Positions 40,545 through 50,081 of a stretch of DNA of 64,000 bases are shown here, piece after piece. The notes below the pieces were generated by a model. It was not told where the DNA came from and ran no database searches. It was given only the letters and a program-made list of their open reading frames with translations. This stretch comes from Thermoplasmata archaeon (GTDB lineage: Archaea > Thermoplasmatota > Thermoplasmata > Thermoplasmatales > Thermoplasmataceae). Position 1 is the stretch's first letter; each line of letters begins with the position of its first letter. The stretch lies in NCBI GenBank assembly GCA_021820525.1, contig JAKADM010000002.1, positions 186,001-250,000 on the forward strand, given 5' to 3'. A program made the translations under genes and the position numbers.

Positions 40545-42245
40545 TCACTCCTCATCTTCCTCATCCTCCTCCTTTATTTCTCTAAGGGGTCTTGTTGTAA
40601 ATTCCACACCTCCAAGGTTATTTTCTCTCTTTCCATACTCCATCTCCCTCAATTCCTTCCTCCTTATCTTGCCTGAAATTGTTTTAACACTGTCAAGGGA
40701 ATCCACAAACTGTATTTTTCTGGGATGTTTGTATGGCCCTGTCTTTTCAGCCACAAATCTGCTTATTTCATCTGCAAGTTTCTGGGATGGCTCAAACCCT
40801 TTCTTCAGAACAATAAAGCATTTGACAACAGCACCTCTTACGGGATCGGGGGATGCAACCGCTGCAGATTCTACAACAGAACCATGTTCCATGATGGCAC
40901 TTTCCACCTCAAAGGGGCCTATCCTGTATCCCGAACTCTTGATGACATCATCGGTCCTCCCAACATACCAGAAATAGCCATCTCTGTCTCTCATGGCCCT
41001 GTCACCTGTAAAGTACAGACCCTTTCTGAACACCTCTCCGTTCTTTTCGCTGTCATTCATATACCCGACCATCAGGGGTATGGGCCTTTGAGGTTCAGTC
41101 TCTACAGCAAGGTTTCCCTCTTCATTATCCTTAAGGGAATTTCCATCATCGTCAACTATCCTTACCCTGAAAAAGGGAGATGGTTTACCCATGGAACCTG
41201 GCCTGATCTGCGTGCCTGGAAAATTTCCGACCATGAGCACAGTTTCCGTCTGTCCGTAGCCATCCCTTATGGTCACTCCGGTCTTTTCCCTGAATCTTTC
41301 TATTATTTCAGGATTTAGGGGTTCTCCGGCACTCACTGCACTTTTAAGTGTTTTAAAACTGTATTTTGAAAGGTCCTGGATTATGAACATTCTCCATATG
41401 GTGGGCGATGCGCACATGGATGATATGCCCAGTTCATCCACAAGTTTGAGATGCTCTTCTGGGTCAAATCTGCCTTCATAATGGAATGCAACTGTTGCTG
41501 CCCCCACATCCCATGGTGCAAAGATTGAGCTCCACGCATGTTTTGCCCATCCCGGGGAGCTTATATTCCAGTGGATTCCGCCCTTATCCATTCCGATCCA
41601 CATGGCTGTGCTGTAGTGACCTATGGGGTAACTGGAATGGGTGTGCAGCGCCATTTTAGGGTATCCTGTGGTACCACTTGTAAAATAAAGGATTGCAGGA
41701 TCATCGGATCTTGTTTTTTCATGGGTTTCAAGCGCTTTAAAATCCCTGAGGTTATCCTCATTTATGTTTGACCATCCGGGTGCCTTCCCCCATCCGCATA
41801 TTTTTAGTTTTATACTTTCCTGTACCTTTTCAAATTTCCTGTAATTCAGATCATCTGTTATTACACCTGAAACAGATGCCTTTTCTGTTCTATATTTAAC
41901 ATCATCCTCCGTCATGGAGGTCGCAGTGGGAACAATTAATGCTCCTATTCTGATTAAGGCCACAACAGAAATCCACATCATGGGAACATTTCCCAGCATT
42001 ATCATGATTCTGTCGCCCTTATTTATTCCGGATTCCTTCATATGAAAGGCCAGTCTTTTGGAAAGATCGGATATTTCCCTGAATGAGAAATCCCTCCTTT
42101 TTCCATTATAATAAAAGATCAGGGCTTTCCTGTCACCCTCTTTTTCTGCAAGATAATCTATCCAGTCAGCTGACCAGTTATAATATTCAGGCAGTTTAAA
42201 CCCATTCAGATCAATATTGGGAAATTTTTCATAAAGTTCCTTCAT
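40545..42245 (-). CDS. medium-chain acyl-CoA synthetase-like AMP-forming ligase
   Basis: LYFTSGTTGYPKMALHTHSSYP; DGYGQTETVLMVGNFPG; FTGDRAMRDRDGYFWYVGRTDDVIKSSGYRIGPFEVES. Confidence 0.92.
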   Translation of the reverse strand: MKELYEKFPNIDLNGFKLPEYYNWSADWIDYLAEKEGDRKALIFYYNGKRRDFSFREISDLSKRLAFHMKESGINKGDRIMIMLGNVPMMWISVVALIRIGALIVPTATSMTEDDVKYRTEKASVSGVITDDLNYRKFEKVQESIKLKICGWGKAPGWSNINEDNLRDFKALETHEKTRSDDPAILYFTSGTTGYPKMALHTHSSYPIGHYSTAMWIGMDKGGIHWNISSPGWAKHAWSSIFAPWDVGAATVAFHYEGRFDPEEHLKLVDELGISSMCASPTIWRMFIIQDLSKYSFKTLKSAVSAGEPLNPEIIERFREKTGVTIRDGYGQTETVLMVGNFPGTQIRPGSMGKPSPFFRVRIVDDDGNSLKDNEEGNLAVETEPQRPIPLMVGYMNDSEKNGEVFRKGLYFTGDRAMRDRDGYFWYVGRTDDVIKSSGYRIGPFEVESAIMEHGSVVESAAVASPDPVRGAVVKCFIVLKKGFEPSQKLADEISRFVAEKTGPYKHPRKIQFVDSLDSVKTISGKIRRKELREMEYGKRENNLGGVEFTTRPLREIKEEDEEDEE

Positions 42246-42386
42246 AGATTAACTATGCAAATAATATTATTTAATTTTCACCCATAATGCTGTAATTTAT
42301 CATATGTTCATAAAATTGAATCAGGAATAAAATGTTATGATTATTATCTGGTAAGGATTAGAAAAAGGATTGAAAAATAGTTTAGA

Positions 42387-43325
42387 TTATTTCTTCGTCC
42401 TGTTCCACTTTTTAAACTCTGTAGAATTTTTCCAGTCTTCGTTAAACTTTTCCATGAATACCTTTTTGTCCCTTCCCTTTTTCACAATCAGTCCAACTTC
42501 CCTGTTTTTCATTAAACTTGTGGAGGTAAAGTTCTGGGACCCGATGAATGCAATCTTCTTATTATGTATCATCTTTGCGTGCATATATCTTATATTTGCA
42601 TCCATAATTCTTATCTGTACTCCTCTTTTTTCAAGTTCCTCCCCATTTTTCACATCATTTTCGGAAATGCTTGAGGGAAGTATCATTTTCAATTTTTTCC
42701 CCTTTGATGAAAGAATTTCAAGAAGTATCTTATCATCCCCAATCTCCTCAGTTTCTATGAACAGTTTCTTGCTTGCCCTTAAAAGGTCAAATATTCTGTT
42801 CTGGGAATCTGGGGAAACTATGAGGTATTTCCTGTCATGATCACCTGCTCTCTTCCCTTCCCAGTCAGAATTAAATATGTTCATCAAAGATTTGTGAATC
42901 TTTCTTTCATCTCCTCTCACAAAATATTCCCTGTTTTTTTTGAATGCCGCATCGGTAAGATTCATTGTCCCAATTATGTATTCCTTCTCGTTCAGCATAT
43001 ATTTGGCATGGTCAAACACATTGTCCCCTTCAAACCTTTCGGGTGCAATGTTTACCTGTGCACCTGTCCTTCTAAGGTTTTCCAGGCTTTCACTTCCAGA
43101 ACCATCATAGGGATGGCCATCAATAATTATCCTTACAGGTATTTTCCTTGAGACAACATTGGATATGGCAGTCATAATATCGGGGTCGTCTATAAGATAG
43201 GAATTGATATGCAGTTCTTTCTGGGTGTTTCTTATGAATTCAAGCAATGGCTCCTTTCCTGAATCAGGTTCTGAGTAGATTATCACGTTTACACCATACT
43301 GCTTATTTATTAAAGTTTTTTCCAT
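42387..43325 (-). CDS. phospholipase D-like nuclease/transferase with two HKD motifs
   Basis: DHAKYMLNEKEYIIGTMNLTDAAFKKNRE and MHAKMIHNKKIAFIGSQNFTSTSLMKNRE. Confidence 0.88.
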   Translation of the reverse strand: MEKTLINKQYGVNVIIYSEPDSGKEPLLEFIRNTQKELHINSYLIDDPDIMTAISNVVSRKIPVRIIIDGHPYDGSGSESLENLRRTGAQVNIAPERFEGDNVFDHAKYMLNEKEYIIGTMNLTDAAFKKNREYFVRGDERKIHKSLMNIFNSDWEGKRAGDHDRKYLIVSPDSQNRIFDLLRASKKLFIETEEIGDDKILLEILSSKGKKLKMILPSSISENDVKNGEELEKRGVQIRIMDANIRYMHAKMIHNKKIAFIGSQNFTSTSLMKNREVGLIVKKGRDKKVFMEKFNEDWKNSTEFKKWNRTKK

Positions 43326-43336
43326 AGGCCTTCAGC

Positions 43337-43975
43337 ATGGAAGCTGATTACAGCTCAGACCTCTGGATGAGGGTTGAAAATCTCATAAATTCAGATTTCA
43401 GCAGAGAGATAGAGAAAAAGGAAAGGGAGTTCAGACGCTTCAAGAACGAATCTGCCGAAAATATATTCTTTGAGCTGTGCTTCTGCATACTTACAGCAAA
43501 CACCTCTGCGGTGCTTGGAGTGAAAATGCAGGAAAATCTGGGCCTGGAACCATTTATAAAATATGGAAGGGAGGATCTGCGCAATTCACTTAAGAATGCA
43601 AAATACAGGTTCTACAATACAAGATCAGAATATATTGTGAGCAACAGATGGATCATTGACGAACTCCCGGTTTTGCTAAACCATCCCGACAGCTGGTCTG
43701 CACGGGAGTTTCTTGTTGAGCACTGTAAGGGCATAGGCTACAAGGAGGCCTCCCATTTTCTAAGGAATTGTGGTGTTTTCGATTTTGCCATTCTGGATAT
43801 ACACATTGTTCGACTGCTTGATCCCGCAATGGCAAAGTCTGGAAAGCCACTGACAAGAAGAAAGTATTATGAATATGAAAAGATAATCAGAAAAAAGGCA
43901 GAGGAGTATGGCATTGAGCCAGGCATACTTGATCTTTACATGTGGAAGATTGCCAGCGGCCAGCTCATAAAATAG
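43337..43975 (+). CDS. archaeal 8-oxoguanine DNA glycosylase/AP lyase (Ogg2-like)
   Basis: Helix-hairpin-helix GIGYKEASHFLRNCGVFDFAILDIHIVRLL with Lys/Asp catalytic pattern. Confidence 0.9.
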   Translation: MEADYSSDLWMRVENLINSDFSREIEKKEREFRRFKNESAENIFFELCFCILTANTSAVLGVKMQENLGLEPFIKYGREDLRNSLKNAKYRFYNTRSEYIVSNRWIIDELPVLLNHPDSWSAREFLVEHCKGIGYKEASHFLRNCGVFDFAILDIHIVRLLDPAMAKSGKPLTRRKYYEYEKIIRKKAEEYGIEPGILDLYMWKIASGQLIK

Positions 43976-43995
43976 AATACAAAATAGGAGGGCTA

Positions 43996-44487
43996 TTATG
44001 GATTGAATCCTCTCTTTTTTGCAAACTTTATGGTGTTTTTTCCGATTTCTGTGAGTTCACCATGTCGTCCAATTAAACCCATGTGAAGTATCCTTTCGTC
44101 ACTTTCTTCCAGATTCACGGGTTTATTCAACCTTATATAGAGCCTCTCAAGGCAGTTTTCGCCCAAAATTTTGAGGTATGCCCTGCAGTCTACCATTTTT
44201 AGCAGGATCTCACCCTGCCTTGTTATTCTGTAATATGTGTGATGTTTGTGGACCTCGGCACTTTTCTTCAGTTTTGCAGAGGTTCTCTTAATTGACGTGT
44301 TTCCATATATTTCCAGAAGGCCAAGGCTCTCCAGTTTTTTTAAATACTCTGCAACTACAAGTTTGTCTATTTCTGTATATCTCATTATATTTTTTGCATA
44401 ATCTACCTTTGCAATTTCCATATGCCTGAGGATTTTTATGTTATTTATGTCCTCAAGCATATCTTTCAGCACATCCTCTTCGTTCAT
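43996..44487 (-). CDS. winged-helix transcriptional regulator (DUF2250-like)
   Basis: DKLVVAEYLKKLESLGLLEIYGNTSIKRTSAKLKKSAEVHKHHTYYRITRQGEILLK. Confidence 0.75.
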   Translation of the reverse strand: MNEEDVLKDMLEDINNIKILRHMEIAKVDYAKNIMRYTEIDKLVVAEYLKKLESLGLLEIYGNTSIKRTSAKLKKSAEVHKHHTYYRITRQGEILLKMVDCRAYLKILGENCLERLYIRLNKPVNLEESDERILHMGLIGRHGELTEIGKNTIKFAKKRGFNP

Positions 44488-44492
44488 AGGGT

Positions 44493-47195
44493 TTAATTCC
44501 TCATCCTCCTCATTACGTACTGAAGAATTCCTCCGTTCAGGTAATAGGACACTTCCACAGGGGTATCGAGCCTCACAGTTACCTTTGCCTTTCCTGCAGT
44601 ACCATCTTCCTTTTTGAATGATATCTCTGCCTCAGACTGTGGTTTGAGTTTTTCAGGAAGGGTTATTTCAATGGGGCTGAAGGGATCCATATGGATTGAT
44701 TTGAAATCCTCTCCCTCCTTGAACTGGAGTGGCAAAACGCCCATTCCAATGAGATTGCTTCTGTGTATTCTTTCATAGCTCCTTGCAATTATGGCCTTTA
44801 CTCCCAGAAGATAGGGTCCCTTTGCAGCCCAGTCTCTTGAAGATCCTGTACCATATTCCTTCCCAGCAATAACAACAGACCCTGACTTTTTGGCATTTTC
44901 CATGGCTACATCAAATATCCATTTCTTCTCCCCATTCTTCTCCTTAAGAGTGTATGGACCCTCTTCCTGAACAAGCAAATTCTTAATTCTGTTGTTACCA
45001 AAGGTGCCTCTCATCATTACCTCATGATTTCCTCTTCTTGAACCGAAGGAATTGAAATCCTCAGGTTTAACCCCATGATCAAGGAGATATTTACCTGCAG
45101 GGCTTGATTTAGATATGGTTCCTGCAGGAGAAATATGGTCTGTTGTAACTGAATCTCCAAATACAGCCAGAATGCCGGTGTCCCTTATGCGGCTGTTGTA
45201 TTCTGGCACCTTTTCTGTAAAGGCATCAAAGAATGGAGGATTCCTTATGTATGTGCTCTTTTCATCCCACTGGTACAGGCTTCCTCCAGGTACCTTCAAC
45301 TCATTCCATAGCTGGCTGAATCTGTTTAAATCTGAATAGTTTTTCACGTAGAGGTCTTTCTTTATGTATTTTGATATGACACCTTCGATCTCCTCATTTG
45401 AAGGCCATATATCCTTGAGGAAAACCTTCTTTCCATCCTTTGACACTCCTATGGGTTCCTTTTCCATATCCAGATCTATCCTGCCTGCAATGGCAAATGC
45501 CACCACAAGGGGTGGGGACATCAGGTAGTTGGCTTTCACATTTCTGTGAATTCTGGCCTCAAAGTTCCTGTTTCCTGAGAGTACTGCAACGGTGTAAAGA
45601 TTGTTTTCCACAATGGCATTCTCAATCTCACTTTTAAGTGGCCCGGAATTTCCAATGCAGGTTGTGCATCCGAAACCGACGAGATCAAAACCAAGTTTGT
45701 CCAGATATTCCTGCAATCCGCTGTCCTCAAGATATTGGGAAACAACCCTTGAACCGGGTGCAAGGCTTGTCTTTACCTTCGGGTTGATTCTCAGGCCAAG
45801 TTCAACTGCCTTCTTTGCAAGCAGTCCTGCCCCAACCATAACCTTGGGGTTGGATGTATTGGTACAGCTGGTGATTGCCGCAATCACCACATCACCATCT
45901 CTTATAGTTTCCTCCTTTCCATCAAGCTTTATGACAGAGGATTTAAGCGATACCTGCACAGGTGAATTTCTACCCTCCTGGAATTTTTCGCCGTTTTCCT
46001 CCATGAATTTGAGGAAGCTCTTTCCTGAATCTCTCAGGGCAACCTTCTGCTGAGGAAGCTTGGGCCCTGCAACCGTGGGCTCAATGGATGAAAGGTCAAA
46101 ATCAATAAGTTCACTGTAGTCAAGGCCTTTGGGTATGCCAAACATGCCCTGTTTCTGGAAATATTCCTTCACAAGATTTACATGTTCCTCCGATCTGCCA
46201 GTAAGCCTGAGATAATTAAGGGTCTCCTCATCAACAGGGAATAGGGCACATGTGGCCCCATACTCAGGGCACATATTGGACAGGGTTGCCCTGTCCGTCA
46301 GGGAAAGTTCTGAAACGCCATCGCCAAAAAATTCAACAAACTTGCCCACAACATTGCTCTTCCTCAATAACTCTGTAAGTGTGAGAACCATATCTGTGGC
46401 AGTGACACCTTCCTTCGGTTTTCCATGAATGTTCACTCCCACTACCTTTGGCACCTGGAATGTTACAGGCTGCCCAAGCATGGCTGCCTCTGCCTCAATC
46501 CCTCCAACACCCCATCCCAGCACTCCAAGGCCGTTTATCATTGTTGTATGGGAATCTGTTCCCACAAGGGAATCAAAGTAGGCATGGTTCTTTCCATCCT
46601 TTTTTGCTGTATGGACAACCCTGGCCAGATACTCAAGATTTACCTGATGTACTATACCGGTGGAGGGCGGGACAATTCTCAGATTCTTCATGGATTCCTG
46701 TGCCCATTTCAGGAATCTGTATCTTTCCACATTTCTTTGAAACTCCTTCTCAGAGTTAAGTTTAAGTGAATCAGTTGTTCCATAATAATCAACCTGCACT
46801 GAATGGTCTATCACAAGGTCCACAGGAACTCTTGGCTCAATCTCTTCTGGATCCCTTCCCATTTTTTTGAATACATCTCTCATGGATGCAAGATCAACAA
46901 TTGCAGGTACACCTGTAAAATCCTGCATCAGAACTCTTGACACTGTAAGCGGTACTTCAAAATCATTTTCCATATTTGATGTCCAGTTTAGAAGATTCTT
47001 GAGATCATCCTCCCTCACAGTTTCCCCATCAAGGTTCCTTGCCAGGCTCTCAATCATTATTCTAATGGATACAGGCATTTTTTCTATATTCTTATTCAAC
47101 TCTGAAATTTTTTTCAGGGATGTATAAACATATTCTTCGTTCCCAACTTTTATCCTATCTTCAAAATCTGTCGCTCTCATAAAACAGGATTGCAT
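44493..47195 (-). CDS. acnA: aconitate hydratase
   Basis: DSLVGTDSHTTMINGLGVLGWGVGGIEAEAAMLGQP; AAITSCTNTSNP; FGCTTCIGNSGPL; GKEYGTGSSRDWAAKGP. Confidence 0.97.
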   Translation of the reverse strand: MQSCFMRATDFEDRIKVGNEEYVYTSLKKISELNKNIEKMPVSIRIMIESLARNLDGETVREDDLKNLLNWTSNMENDFEVPLTVSRVLMQDFTGVPAIVDLASMRDVFKKMGRDPEEIEPRVPVDLVIDHSVQVDYYGTTDSLKLNSEKEFQRNVERYRFLKWAQESMKNLRIVPPSTGIVHQVNLEYLARVVHTAKKDGKNHAYFDSLVGTDSHTTMINGLGVLGWGVGGIEAEAAMLGQPVTFQVPKVVGVNIHGKPKEGVTATDMVLTLTELLRKSNVVGKFVEFFGDGVSELSLTDRATLSNMCPEYGATCALFPVDEETLNYLRLTGRSEEHVNLVKEYFQKQGMFGIPKGLDYSELIDFDLSSIEPTVAGPKLPQQKVALRDSGKSFLKFMEENGEKFQEGRNSPVQVSLKSSVIKLDGKEETIRDGDVVIAAITSCTNTSNPKVMVGAGLLAKKAVELGLRINPKVKTSLAPGSRVVSQYLEDSGLQEYLDKLGFDLVGFGCTTCIGNSGPLKSEIENAIVENNLYTVAVLSGNRNFEARIHRNVKANYLMSPPLVVAFAIAGRIDLDMEKEPIGVSKDGKKVFLKDIWPSNEEIEGVISKYIKKDLYVKNYSDLNRFSQLWNELKVPGGSLYQWDEKSTYIRNPPFFDAFTEKVPEYNSRIRDTGILAVFGDSVTTDHISPAGTISKSSPAGKYLLDHGVKPEDFNSFGSRRGNHEVMMRGTFGNNRIKNLLVQEEGPYTLKEKNGEKKWIFDVAMENAKKSGSVVIAGKEYGTGSSRDWAAKGPYLLGVKAIIARSYERIHRSNLIGMGVLPLQFKEGEDFKSIHMDPFSPIEITLPEKLKPQSEAEISFKKEDGTAGKAKVTVRLDTPVEVSYYLNGGILQYVMRRMRN

Positions 47196-47342
47196 ATTAT
47201 TTTATAAATATTGAAAACTATTTTTTCCGTTTATAAACTCACAATTATGATTTGCAGGTCAAAATGGGATCTTCAATATCAGTTTCAAAAAAACACAGAA
47301 ATCATTTCAGAACATTATCTTTTGAATATTTCCGGAAAGTTA

Positions 47343-48068
47343 TCATTTATCATATAATCCATCAAGTTCATTGAAACTGCTTATAATTTTGAAATTCCTG
47401 GACTTTTTGTAATCATTGCCATCCCTATTAACAAGAATTACGTTAATATTCGATTCGAATGCAGCCATAAGTTCCTCCTCAACATCGGAGAGAAACAATA
47501 CGTTTTCCCCATTTTTTCCTGTAGCATCTAATATTTTGCTGTAACTATCAGGGTTTTTCTTATCTCCCATAGATGTATCAAAGAATCCACTGATATATGG
47601 GGTAAGATCACCCCATTCAGTGTGTGAAAATAGAAGCTTTTGAGATTGAATACTTCCAGATGAATATATAAAAATATCCTTTCCCTTTTCATTCCACTGG
47701 ATCATTTTTTCACAGGCATCTTTGTAAACCTTAGCCAGTAGGGTTCCGTTTTCAAATCCTTTCTTCCAGATCATACCCTCCAGTTCCTTGAAAGGTCCAA
47801 ACTTGCTGTCTCTATCAACAAGTTTGCAAATAACCTCACTCATGTATTCCACACTTTTATTTCCTGCGGAATCTCTATTCTTAAGAAAATTTCCAGTACC
47901 GGCATATTCATCAATTATTTTATCCGTTAAACTGGCAATATATGGATCATGGTTCTCATTTAAGAAATGCCCAACATGATCCTTTACGTACCGGAACATG
48001 TCTGAATGGACGAATTCAAAGGGAACTGTTGTACCCTCTATGTCAAGTATGATGGTCTCAATTTCCAT
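47343..48068 (-). CDS. mtnC: enolase-phosphatase E1
   Basis: ILDIEGTTVPFEFVHSDMFRYVKDHV; IYSSGSIQSQKLLFSHTEWGDLTPYISGFFDTSMGDKK. Confidence 0.93.
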   Translation of the reverse strand: MEIETIILDIEGTTVPFEFVHSDMFRYVKDHVGHFLNENHDPYIASLTDKIIDEYAGTGNFLKNRDSAGNKSVEYMSEVICKLVDRDSKFGPFKELEGMIWKKGFENGTLLAKVYKDACEKMIQWNEKGKDIFIYSSGSIQSQKLLFSHTEWGDLTPYISGFFDTSMGDKKNPDSYSKILDATGKNGENVLFLSDVEEELMAAFESNINVILVNRDGNDYKKSRNFKIISSFNELDGLYDK

Positions 48069-48085
48069 TTTAACACTTCATCAGG

Positions 48086-48646
48086 TTAATGTTCATTATG
48101 TCTTATGAATGATGGTCCAAAGCATACAGGAATAAAGTTTCTGTCCTCTCCAGAATTAGTATAATTTGGGATCCATCCAGCCTTATTCTGAAAGAGTCTT
48201 ATGGCAACTATTCGTCTCTCCCCGCAAAGGTCAAACCAGTGCCTTGTTCCTGCAGGCACACTTATGAGATCTCCTCTTTCAACCTCAATGGAAAACACCT
48301 CTCCTCTTTCAGGATGGATGAAAAATATCCCTCTGCCCTCAAGGGTAAACCTAACCTCATCCTCGCTGTGTGTATGTTCCTTTCTAAATTTGGCAAGCAT
48401 CTCTTCAAGACCTGGAGTGGAAGGATTCATATTGATAACATCGGCAGTTGTATATCCTCCCATTTTTTTTAATTTTTCAATCTCTTCCCTGAATGAATCC
48501 AGAATTTTCTCCTGATCTATTTCATTATTTTCAATTTTCCCCGTATCCCATCTTTCATATGTTATTCCATTTTCTTTCAGAAACTTCTTGCATCTCTCAG
48601 GATCATCTATTTTTATTCCAATTTTTTCAATATTTATTATTGCCAT
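48086..48646 (-). CDS. mtnD: acireductone dioxygenase
   Basis: HTHSEDEVRFTLEGRGIFFIH...RGDLISVPAGTRHWFDL (cupin metal ligands). Confidence 0.93.
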   Translation of the reverse strand: MAIINIEKIGIKIDDPERCKKFLKENGITYERWDTGKIENNEIDQEKILDSFREEIEKLKKMGGYTTADVINMNPSTPGLEEMLAKFRKEHTHSEDEVRFTLEGRGIFFIHPERGEVFSIEVERGDLISVPAGTRHWFDLCGERRIVAIRLFQNKAGWIPNYTNSGEDRNFIPVCFGPSFIRHNEH

Positions 48647-48654
48647 TTCAACAC

Positions 48655-49329
48655 CTACCTTATATTTGCGGATTGCAATAGTAACGTTCTGTATTTTACC
48701 TCAAAAAGAAATTCCAGGGCTTCCGCATGTCTCCTGGCCTCATCTACTGTTTTTCCCCAGGTATAGAGGCCGTGTCCGCTGAGAAGAAATCCGTGGACAT
48801 TGATGAATTTCTCAAGCCCCTTAATAATATCTCCAGAAAGCCTCTCCATGTCTTGTGAATTGTTAAAAACTGGAATTTTCTCCTCCATAAGGTGTGTGCT
48901 GTTTCCAGAGAGGGCCTTAAGCATTTCATACCCTTCAATGGAAACATAACCATTTTCCGCATATATTTCAGAGAGTACTGTACCAAACACTGAGTGTGTA
49001 TGTATCACAGAAGAGGCCCCGTATTTCTTAATTATGGATATGTGAAGAAGGGTTTCTGCGGAGGGCTTCAGATTTCCTGAAACTGCCTTCCCACTGGCAT
49101 CAACATTTATGAAGCTGGCAACATTGAGGTTACCCTTATCCACCCCACTGCAGCTTATCTGGAGAAGAAACGGTTCGTCTCTCAGAACAGTGCTTATGTT
49201 TCCACCTGTAGCGGGAAGAAACCCCTTTCCATTGAGTATGGATGCAGTATGTATCATTTCCTGTGCGTTTTGCATAAACTTCCCCATTTCATCATGATAA
49301 ACATCTATCCTTTCCCCAAACACTGTCAT
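48655..49329 (-). CDS. mtnB: methylthioribulose-1-phosphate dehydratase
   Basis: Class II aldolase fold: LPATGGNISTVL; SSVIHTHSVFGTVLSE; FLLSGHGLYTWGKTVDEARRHAEALEFLFEV. Confidence 0.93.
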   Translation of the reverse strand: MTVFGERIDVYHDEMGKFMQNAQEMIHTASILNGKGFLPATGGNISTVLRDEPFLLQISCSGVDKGNLNVASFINVDASGKAVSGNLKPSAETLLHISIIKKYGASSVIHTHSVFGTVLSEIYAENGYVSIEGYEMLKALSGNSTHLMEEKIPVFNNSQDMERLSGDIIKGLEKFINVHGFLLSGHGLYTWGKTVDEARRHAEALEFLFEVKYRTLLLQSANIR

Positions 49330-49553
49330 TTTGATTTAGTATTATTTTATAATCAAAATTTTTCTGTAGTTTATAATACCATAAAATATTAGTATAAAAT
49401 GATGAAATACCTCTTCAAGACAGTTTAAATTATTACCTGCAATGTTTTTTCATTACCGAACGTTCCACTTAAGGAAGAATAAAAAAATTTCCAGGAATAT
49501 GAAGAGTTAAAAGGAATCATATGTTTATATGGAAATAAGCAATAATCAACAAT

Positions 49554-49976
49554 ATGGTACCTCTGGAAATAGAAAGGCCGTGGATAAAGCAAGGTTTGGG
49601 CAGGAGGACCTTTGCCGGAGTTATGCTTGTAACTTTCATCACATTTCTTCTCATAGTGGCACTTAATGGCGTGGGTGGTCAAACTGTGAATGTGCAGCAG
49701 ATCAACATAAAATTCAGTAATTCACAGGAGCCTTCCTTTTCCTCTCCCTATGGAAAGTTTACCTACTCAGGGTCATCCAGTGTACTGATAGATGTCCATA
49801 TTAAGATAACAAACAACGCCCATTTCGCCATAACCCAGGTTCATGCAGGCAGCCCTTTCAATGCAAGATTAACATCACAGGTAAACATAGATGGAAACGG
49901 TGATTATTCAATTCCTGTTTGTGTTACAATGCCTTCACAGAACTATGCCGGTTCCCTGAACTTAACATTTCAATAA
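49554..49976 (+). CDS. secreted/membrane-anchored small beta-rich protein
   Basis: N-terminal TM (FAGVMLVTFITFLLIVALNGVGG) then Ser/Asn-rich beta domain. Confidence 0.65.
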   Translation: MVPLEIERPWIKQGLGRRTFAGVMLVTFITFLLIVALNGVGGQTVNVQQINIKFSNSQEPSFSSPYGKFTYSGSSSVLIDVHIKITNNAHFAITQVHAGSPFNARLTSQVNIDGNGDYSIPVCVTMPSQNYAGSLNLTFQ

Positions 49977-50081
49977 AATAGCCATTTGAATCAATGTTAT
50001 TCATTGGTACCTTAAGGTTACCACCGGGTGTAGTCTGAAATCAGAGAAAAAATTTTTAAGGTTTTAAAATATGAATCAGAA

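Noticed and set aside
40725-41318. 197-aa plus-strand ORF
   Set aside because: Antisense to the acyl-CoA synthetase; no domain-like pattern.
42387-43325. PLD-like protein as a defence nuclease
   Set aside because: Neighbours are DNA repair and metabolic genes with no helicase, restriction or toxin partner, so a defence call is not supported.
45601-46769. Plus-strand ORFs of 103-150 aa (45601, 46425, 46448)
   Set aside because: Shadow ORFs antisense to acnA.
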